From Mimachlamys varia (Eukaryota > Mollusca > Bivalvia > Pectinida > Pectinidae), in assembly GCA_947623455.1 (NCBI GenBank), contig OX392529.1, positions 53,587,186 to 53,651,185 of the forward strand: a DNA stretch of 64,000 nucleotides. Direction: 5' to 3'. Positions 57,401-64,000 of this stretch are shown here, piece after piece (positions within the stretch are counted from its first letter, which is position 1; every line of letters starts with the position of its first letter). The notes under the pieces were generated by a model, which was not told where the DNA came from, ran no database searches, and was given only the letters and a program-made list of their open reading frames with translations. Made by a program: the position numbers and the translations under genes.

Positions 57401-60400
57401 ATAACATGGAAGGGTAAGTTTCAAGGGTGTCGGGGATACATACATCTGTCAATTGCCACGGTTATCTTACATATTCTACGCTTTCAGTTTAGATATTTGC
57501 GGAAAGTGCCCGATTATTATAGTTTTATGATATCGGTATTTATGAGGTCCTCATATTGGACCGTACACCTGGTCAGATCAGAAAGAATCGGTATTGTCAA
57601 ACATCCCGGTGAAGGACCATTACATCAAATTATAGATACCGTATGTAAACAGTGTTCAGTAGGCCGGAGTTATCTCCTATTGACACCGAAATGAAGCCCC
57701 CAGTCACCGAGGTCCTTTTACGGTTCAACTTTATACGGAGGCCCGTTAGTGCAAGGTGGAACGAAAAATTCCGAGAACAAGGCTGAAGCTGTTATTATTT
57801 AATCCTTTCTACATAATGATAATCCACTTTTATTGTGGGGTTCTTTCCTCTCAGAAATCATTACGCTGTCAAAAGTAACGTAACAAATGTCATTGACGTA
57901 GCTAGGGCTGTTTTGAAGTGTACGCAGATTTGGTGCCGAAGACAGCACCCGAAGCGCTTGGAAGGGGTGGGTACGGGAGGGGGATACGTCCACCTCCCGG
58001 CACGGGTGTCTGGATATGTCCCCAATGAAACCAAATGATTTCCTAAAGGTCTTTGGAACATTTTAACGTCTTCTAGTGCCAATTTTCATGTTGAATAAAT
58101 GATTTAAAGAATAAACACTCATTTTCTTGTGCAAGCTGCGTCAACATTTGCATTTAAGTCCACTTCAGTTTTTTATGGAAAATTATGTGTAAGCGCCTAC
58201 ATACCCGTGAATAGCTACGCACCTGAATGTTGACGCCGTTTTTTTTTACATTATGAGAATAAAACACAAAATTTCAAAACTAATACAATTGCCTCTTACA
58301 ATCAAGATTAATTAAGGAATAACCACAATATTTTTTAGGGTTATACGGTATATACCGAAAAAACTGTGTGCACTTTGCATAAATCCGCGAAGCGGTTTAT
58401 GCAAAAAAGTGCACACAGTTTTTTCGGTATATACCGTATAACCCTAAAACATATTGTGGTTATTACTTATAATTTCATTTCCGAAGATACGTATATAAGA
58501 TATAAGTCTTATACAATGATTCCGTATTAATTATAACAAAAATCGAATGGTTTTGCAAAAAACACAACCATGTGCAAAAATTTCACCGCAAAACAACTTC
58601 AACCAATCAGAAGTTTGATTACAAAATACCGCGCCAAACATGGCGGTATATGACGTCATCACTTTTTGCGTTGTCTGATTTTTGAGGTTATACAATATAA
58701 CCTGAAAAAGTTTAACATTGCGGGAATAGGCAAAATTAAATTATATAAGTATAGGCAATAGATATGGTCTTACATTATATCGCCTCATTATTAAAGCAAG
58801 TTGTGACTATACATATGTACTGACCGAAAACATAGCTGACAGTCTGTTCAGTTCCTATTTCACTTGCTCTTTTCAGATCAATTCGAGCAGGCTAGTATTT
58901 TATTGCGCCGAGTTAAACTGGAACTGGAGAAGATGACACTGTCACGTGATTCCCTCATGGCCGAGGTAAGTTGGATTAATATATATGTTTATAAGGAATA
59001 CTTTTATATTTTGTGAGGTTATGAGGTGATAACTCTAGTTGATCACGTGGGATTGAATAAATGACCAAGTTGATAACTGAAGCATTGAACTGCTTTCAGT
59101 TGGCATTCATAGGCAATGTGAATGCAAACTGAAAGCAGTTTAATAAGTACATCTACCTTTGTTAGAATCTGTACGTCATTCATGTCATAAAAAATATCAA
59201 TTACACTTTTAATTCTCAGCATTTAGCTCAAATGATATATTCATCATGTATGCTTGTTCAATAAAGCCACCGCCCAGGGACGGTCAATAGTATCCAACGT
59301 AACAATTATGACATCATAATAATGATGATGTTAACAATTAGTCAATGGCATCCATGGCCCTATGAATGCCAACTTAATTCGGTAGGGTTATATAGAGGCA
59401 ATCCCATGCAAAGGTAAATATAACATCATAACTTTACAATTTTAGAAAAAAAAATCCTTATAACCTGCATTATTTTTTATGAAAGGTTTGTTACTATTTC
59501 TTTCATTATATAGCGATAAGGGGGACATACATTCCATTAAAAACACTTTTGAACTTCATGAGAACGGTTAAAAAAATAATTATAACTGCATTATTTTTTA
59601 TGAAAGGTTTGTTACTATTTCTTTCATTATAGAGCGATAAGGGGGACATACTTTCCATTAAAACAACTTTTGAACTTTATGAGAACGGTTCAATAAATGT
59701 AACAGATTAAATGTTTCATGAAACGTGGTTAGAGTTCTCCGTCCACGTCCATTGTTGTTGACGTAACACAACTTTGTCTCTATCCCGGAAAATTTGCATA
59801 GCTCCGCCCACATGTGGTCACCTGCTTAAGTATATTTAGAAGATGACAAATCTAGAATGTCGGTATAGAACGCAAAGATATTTCTTTATGTATTTTGATT
59901 TAAATATATGTTATTGTAATTTATATACAATGGGAGTTGGGCACAAGTTTAACAACTTATGTTAAGCCGTTTCCCTACAAATTATTGATACAATATTTTA
60001 AGATGGCAAATGATATTTACAATGACTTAACATGCACACAGACAGACAGACAGAAGGGGGGGGGGGGGGAGGGGGAGGGAGAAAAGAAGACAGGAAAAGA
60101 AGAGAGAGAGGAGGGGGAGGGGGGGAGATAAATCATAATACTATTGACACTCAAGTCAGGACAGAGCTATGGTTAAATAACAAAAATGACTCTCATAACC
60201 AATTTGGCTTAATATAAACGCCACTAAATCCCGGAGCATGTGCTCCCTCTTTCTCCATGCAAACGGAACTAGTGTTAGCCTATTCACTGTTCTATACTTG
60301 CTGCTGTTCTAATGTTCATCACATCCCGTGCATTGTAGCTTTCTCTTTATGTAAACGATATACATTTAAGCATTGAGAGTATTCTGTTCTGTGTTATGGT

Positions 60401-60663
60401 CCTATGGCAACACAGAATGTAAATATAAATGTGTATGTCATTAACTTCAGGTCAATGCATTTTTTTAAAACAATAAATTCCCCATTTATCTTTAGATCGA
60501 GGGCATCAAGAAAAACAAGAGAAGACGTAGCGGCGCCCAGCGCAGACGCACACGGGAACTCGCTGCAAAATCGAAGTCCAGTGCGCAGGCGCAGGAAAGT
60601 GATCTTTCCGTTTCCGGAAGTATTGAAAGTAGTCAGAGTGTTGAAGAAGATTGCTCCCGTTAA
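54054..60663 (+). CDS. Unrecognised five-exon gene, charged partly coiled-coil protein
   Basis: Exons 54054-54447, 55771-55978, 57292-57413, 58877-58965 and 60496-60663 join in consistent phases (1, 2, 1, 0) into a 326-residue ORF ending at TAA 60661-60663. Every junction is GT..AG with good donors. ATG 54054 has a good context (ACCATGA). ATG 54114 would give 306 aa; ATG 53820 would run through a SINE copy and is unlikely. The protein is mostly soluble and very charged, with no signal peptide or membrane segment. It contains a Lys-rich block KKIKKDKKGKWNKKEKRRK, an aromatic helix HDYYMYQWDNMQKDRIDAY, a coiled coil QASILLRRVKLELEKM, then KKNKRRRSGAQRRRTREL and a Ser/Glu tail. I do not recognise the family. 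The evidence for a gene is the splice and phase coherence. Confidence 0.8.
55771..55978 (+). CDS. Unrecognised gene, exon 2
   Basis: Acceptor CGTTCCACAG|TGGAT; donor GACTTCCG|GTAAGG; 208 nt, phase 1 to phase 2. It encodes DPYDGHVTNPENLLHALEDN, then a dense Lys/Arg tract that looks like a nuclear-localisation or nucleic-acid-binding stretch (inference), then VEEYLTPDISEQTAVPSVTI. Confidence 0.8.
56115..56425. mobile_element. Inverted-end element, copy 2, in intron 2 of the unrecognised gene
   Basis: It begins GACATCCTCGATATACAGGG, TATGCTCTCTACACCCCTGG and ends TATTCGAGGAGTGTAGAGAG, GGATATCGAGGATG. The core TTACCGTTATGTGACCACGA is the complement of the copy at 11735. Confidence 0.7.
56841..56870. 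repeat. Solo end of the CATCGTCAGAAACCCAC hairpin family
   Basis: CATCGTCAGAAACCCACGTG matches the left arm at 52329. I see no right arm nearby. Confidence 0.5.
56976..57211. mobile_element. 236-bp MITE in intron 2 of the unrecognised gene
   Basis: The left end GGGCCCGTATTCATGAAACC and its exact complement GGTTTCATGAATACGGGCCC on the right, each followed inward by GTTC/GAAC. A distant relative may lie at 61233-61500 (ATTCATAAAACCATTCTAAG ... TTTATGAATATGGGC). Confidence 0.85.
57292..57413 (+). CDS. Unrecognised gene, exon 3
   Basis: Acceptor TTCATCCTAG|GTATC; donor GGAAGG|GTAAGT; 122 nt, phase 2 to phase 1. It encodes YLVNSEVESKARVIHDYYMY, then QWDNMQKDRIDAYRNLITWK, a long amphipathic helix rich in aromatic residues. 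The exon sits 80 bases after a MITE (56976-57211). Confidence 0.8.
58321..58461. repeat. Near-perfect 141-bp hairpin in intron 4-side DNA of the unrecognised gene
   Basis: The arms are about 67 bp (AACCACAATATTTTTTAGGG, GGTATATACCGAAAAAACTG, GTGTGCAC...) with few mismatches and end on CCGC-GAA-GCGG, a 3-base loop. It lies in the intron between exons 57292-57413 and 58877-58965. Confidence 0.9.
58877..58965 (+). CDS. Unrecognised gene, exon 4 (coiled coil)
   Basis: Acceptor CTCTTTTCAG|ATCAA; donor GCCGAG|GTAAGT; 89 nt, phase 1 to phase 0. It encodes DQFEQASILLRRVKLELEKM then TLSRDSLMAE. Leu/Ile/Val spacing fits a coiled coil that continues into the last exon. Confidence 0.8.
59085..59395. repeat. 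Dispersed repeat with inverted CTGAAAGCAGTT segment, copy 1
   Basis: TTGAACTGCTTTCAGTTGGC and the inverted GCAAACTGAAAGCAGTT, then GGGACGGTCAATAGTATCCA and AATGGCATCCATGG. It is matched at 62195-62390. Confidence 0.7.
59458..59692. repeat. Direct duplication, about 122-bp unit
   Basis: CATTATTTTTTATGAAAGG, GCGATAAGGGGGACATAC and TTTTGAACTT.ATGAGAACGG occur twice, 122-123 bases apart. Confidence 0.85.
59675..59815. repeat. Dispersed repeat shared with 1180-1330
   Basis: GAGAACGGTTCAATAAATGT, AACAG, CATTGTTGTTGACGT and TTTGCATAGCTCCGCCCA match in the same order at 1180-1330. Confidence 0.7.
60496..60663 (+). CDS. Unrecognised gene, exon 5 (C-terminus)
   Basis: Acceptor TATCTTTAG|ATCGA; 168 nt in phase 0 to TAA. 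It encodes IEGIKKNKRRRSGAQRRRTR followed by ELAAKSKSS and an acidic/Ser-rich tail SIESSQSVEEDCSR. The base composition is clearly more GC-rich than the flanking intron, as expected for an exon. Confidence 0.75.
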   Translation: MEGIKKNKRRRSGAQRRRTRELAAKSKSSAQAQESDLSVSGSIESSQSVEEDCSR

Positions 60664-60744
60664 ATATTAAAATTTTTCTTTGCTAATTTAAGAATGCCTT
60701 ATTATTTAAAATACACGTTGGTAATGTATAGAGGATATCTAACA

Positions 60745-60881
60745 GTGTCTTCAGTAATATCAAATATATTTCACGAGTGGGGCTAATATTTTGATATTTT
60801 TTTCACGAGTGCGCAGCACGAGTGAAAAATATCAAAATATTAGCCACGCGAGTGAAATATGTTTGGTATTAATGAAGATAC
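60745..60881. repeat. Hairpin element, TATTTCACGAGT family, copy 2
   Basis: TCAAATATATTTCACGAGTG, GGGCTAATATTTTGATATTT and the inverted AAATATCAAAATATTAGCC, GAGTGAAATATGTTTGGTAT. A weaker relationship continues downstream (GATATTTCACTGGTAA at about 61040 and 12703). Confidence 0.8.
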
Positions 60882-62194
60882 TGTTTGATATTCTGTTTAT
60901 TCCATTTTTATAGTAAAATCTGCATTGGCAGCTTTTGATTTTCCCAAACGTCGTTTGTAAGTAGCGTTCTGGATTGGTCAAATCAGAAAAAGTGATATTT
61001 CTCACTAGTGAAAAAATATCACTTTCATAGAATGAATATTTTCGATATTTCACTGGTAAAAATGTAATAAAATCTGTTATTTCACTTCATAGAACTATAA
61101 TTTTCATACTATCGCCACCCTCGTTATACCGCCATAATTGCCGTGGACAAAAGGTGGTGATATAACGAGGGTACCATGTACTTTCGTCCAAAAGAAATAT
61201 AACTGTATTAATTTTAAATGTTTTATAAAAAAAATGGCCATAATTCATAAAACCATTCTAAGACACTAGTATCACGTGTCCAGTGCTTCAGCCGCATTTC
61301 CTGCTCTGGTTATAACGCAGGAGAAATTAATTTAACTACGTCAATGATCTTAAAAATATTTGGAAGAGATTTAAAGTCAAATAGATCCACTGTTTCAATA
61401 AATATATTGACTGTTTGATCGTCTGCTTGATCTAAGCGGATCACAAGAAAGTTGATTTGATGCTTGAGCATGAAATCGATTTATGAATATGGGCTTATTC
61501 AAAGCTTTAAGCGAACAACTTCTTCCGGAACTTAAGTGCAAACCTATGTCACGCAGTACATCGGCTTGCCATCCGACATAATAATGTCATGGTTTTAAAA
61601 GTTGATAAGGTCCTCTTTTGAATGAGGAGAAACATGCATATTTATATTAAAGACCGGTTCTTCATGTTCTTTTAATATTGCCTTGTCCGGGTCGAAACTT
61701 TTAAACCGCAACAGATGTATTGCTAAAACTGCATCGCTGCTAAAAGGTCAAATGTCCAGTGCGTTTTTTTCCTCCAATAATTCTTTAAGACACATTGATG
61801 AAACCTTCAGTATACCTGCATCAACCATTGACGATGACCAGAGCATTGTCACAAGGTAAATGTTAACTTTATCAAAATGTCAGCGTTACAAAAAATGTCC
61901 GTTTAAATCATTCAAAGGTATGCGACAAGGTGATGCCAATTGACCCTCACTGTGTTTAATTGTATACAATGTAACAATGAAAAAGTGAGCAAACTTCAAG
62001 ATCCCTGGCATGGTTCAAAGGTAAAGTTCATATTTTACATCTTCGCAAGGTCAGCGGATCAAAAGTCAAGGTCAAACATTTCCTTACTGCTAAACTTTTG
62101 ATTATGCCATTATGAAGCAAAGTTGTCAACTAACCAAACCTCAGATCATTAGATGAAAGGTTAAGGTTAAATTAACAGCTTAGCATTTTATGCT

Positions 62195-62390
62195 AGCATT
62201 GAACTGTTTTCAGTGTCATTCATGGGCGATATGAATGCCAACTGAACAAATGCAAATTCAATGAAGCTTGTATGCTTGTTCAAATAATAGAACAGCCATT
62301 GCACGGGACGGTCAGTGATATCCAACGCAAAATTAAGAGTCATGATAATGATGACGTCAGCAATCGGTCAATGGCATTCAAAGCAATGCA
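62195..62390. repeat. Dispersed repeat, copy 2 of the 59085 family
   Basis: TTGAACTGTTTTCAG, CATTCATGGGCGATATGAAT, GGGACGGTCAGTGATATCCA and TCAATGGCATTC correspond in order to the copy at 59085. Confidence 0.65.
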
Positions 62391-63769
62391 TTTTTTGGGC
62401 TGCACACCATTTGTTCACTTCAAATTCCATTCATTATTTGTTTCTGTTGAGTTAATGGTTAAGAATAAAATGCCGTTCATTTGTATGGCAAACTTATATA
62501 TATATAAAAAACAACAAAATACAAAAGAAAATAGCAACAAAAAAACAACACAAACAATTTAATTAATATGGAAGTGTTCCTATTCCGAATTGGCTACCAT
62601 CACGTGTAACAAACCTATGTATAATAAAACATGGCTAATAACTAAACTACTCGATGTAAACGTATCATCAAAAATTTGCTATTCAGAATGGAAGATAACT
62701 TAGAAAAATAATAATGATTTTTTTTAACAATCAGTGTTAAAACAAAGGAATTTTCAAGTCAACGCTTTAACCTCATGAGAATCATCATTTAAGCATTAAA
62801 CTGCTAGCGCGGTTCATGCTATTTTCCTGTAATGTAGTGGGCGTTCATATCGCCTATAACTCGAAACAGAATGCAGTGTAATGCTTATATTTACATTTCT
62901 ACTTCTAACCATACCCGAAGAAAAAAATTTCGACCAAAAATAATACAAATTTAGCTCCAGGAAATGTTGAATTTACAGAACAGCCCGTAGCGCGTGCTCG
63001 TTTTCGAGAGACGGAAACGTTTCACTTGCTTTCTCCTGGGACGGGGACTTGGAAATATAGTCCGTGTAAAACAACTACCGTACAAGGATTTTATTATGAA
63101 AATGTTGAAACTTTGGCAGTTATGCTGACAATTTTTCGCGACGATAGGCCTTCACATTCCGAGAATCAGGGAGAGGGGTCCTTCTTCATGGCGAAGAATG
63201 GTTGATTGTGTTTGACGACGCATTCTTTTTCGATGTTAAAATAAGTTTATTCGATTTTATCTATTAAACGATTTAAATGGACTAAAGTCAGCCAAGAAGT
63301 TGTCTATAATTATTTCTCATCCAAACAAGAGATTGGCGTGATATGCATTGTTTTTAACCTTCATCTCAAGTTCGTATTCATACTCGTTTCGGGTTATAGG
63401 CCTATGAATCGAAACGGAAGTTGCTTGGTTTATTTAGTGACACTGCAGCGCAAATGTAAATATTTCTTCGTAAAGGTACCCAATAGTGAGAGACCGCATC
63501 ATCTTCGGGCCTTTCCGGAAAGCTCGGAAAAACACGAGATGTTTCAATTGATAATACAGGCGCTTGCGCAAAGCGTGTATACACTAACTAATTGCGTTTG
63601 CCTCGTTGTCACTTATGGGATCTTGTTGGAGAATGTACAAAATGTCAGTATCACTTTCCTGTGACCGACGTTGACGGGTATTTCAGAAGTGTAGTACGGT
63701 CAGTAGCAGATGGCTGTGAACGTTCTATGTGCGTCGAGCTTTCCTGATAATCTCTCTCTAGTGACGTAT

Positions 63770-64000
63770 GGATCACAGGAACCTGAAAATTTACAACTAG
63801 GTTTTGACCTAAACTAAAGTCTTTAGAGTAATTTTACACTTTTGTGGGGTTGAGATCAAATTTCTATAAAAAATGCCCCCTCTCCTTTCATGGTCATAAA
63901 CCATTGAGAGGTCATTTTATTTTGAAAATTGATATACACCCACAAAAGTGTCTTATTACTCTTAACACTTTAAATAGTTAAGGTCCAAAAATAGCTTACA
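63770..64000. mobile_element. Copy of the 5920 element family, cut by the window end
   Basis: GGAACCTGAAAATTTACAAC, ACACTTTTGTGGGGTTGAGA and CACAAAAGTGTCTTATTACT match the family. The right inverted end is partly outside the window. Confidence 0.6.

Larger units (their letters stand above)
60664..63769. other. Region downstream of the unrecognised gene
   Basis: Holds the hairpin at 60745 and the dispersed repeat at 62195. Otherwise I see no gene. The 108-codon frame at 63338-63664 has no recognisable feature. Confidence 0.6.

Noticed and set aside
57414..57694. Continuation of the exon 3 frame past the donor
   Set aside because: A strong donor GGTAAGTT ends the exon, and the next exon fits in phase; the remainder is intron.
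63338..63664. 108-codon plus-strand ORF
   Set aside because: No domain, no splice partners identified, and cysteine/hydrophobic content typical of random AT-rich translation.

Overview
The window is nuclear DNA of an animal. It contains introns with GT..AG boundaries, many dispersed short transposons, tRNA-derived SINEs and one very large satellite. The main gene, a KANSL1 orthologue, is clearly animal. The composition is AT-rich, and the repeats include a SINE with a Deu/V-like core, TTAA-flanked MITEs, and decayed tandem units ending in GGACGGACAGAC-type tracts. Together these suggest a mollusc, probably a bivalve; that assignment is inference and was not checked against any database.

Layout. 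1-14,850: no gene that I can support. This stretch is a patchwork of MITEs, hairpin elements, SINE pieces, 155-190 bp tandem units and microsatellites. 14,858-36,857 (+): a complete eight-exon KANSL1 gene. Splice phases agree at all seven junctions, giving 1,211 codons from the first ATG, or 1,200 from the ATG that matches the vertebrate N-terminus. Its introns hold a TTAA MITE, two CAG-ended transposons with 6-bp target duplications (one carrying a zinc-finger ORF on the opposite strand), a hAT-like MITE, a SINE and several minisatellites. 36,858-about 40,800: probable 3' UTR and flank. About 41,640-51,783: a 10.1 kb satellite with a 28-bp monomer that is itself a diverged pair of 14-bp units. 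51,826-53,293: two TTAA MITEs and a hairpin element. 53,559-53,943: two copies of a tRNA-derived element. 54,054-60,663 (+): a second spliced gene of five phase-consistent exons, encoding about 326 residues of a highly charged, partly coiled-coil protein that I do not recognise. 60,664-64,000: repeats only.

Function. KANSL1 is the scaffold of the NSL complex. It links WDR5 (WIN-type arginine motif) and the acetyltransferase KAT8/MOF (C-terminal PEHE region) for histone H4 acetylation. Both landmarks are present and intact. Nothing in the sequence ties the second gene to KANSL1 beyond sharing the strand. The most unusual object is the satellite. Each monomer carries a CGTCA-A-TGACG near-palindrome (two CRE half-sites) plus an ATGATCAT palindrome. 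Complete TGACGTCA sites are also more frequent in the rest of the window than chance would predict.
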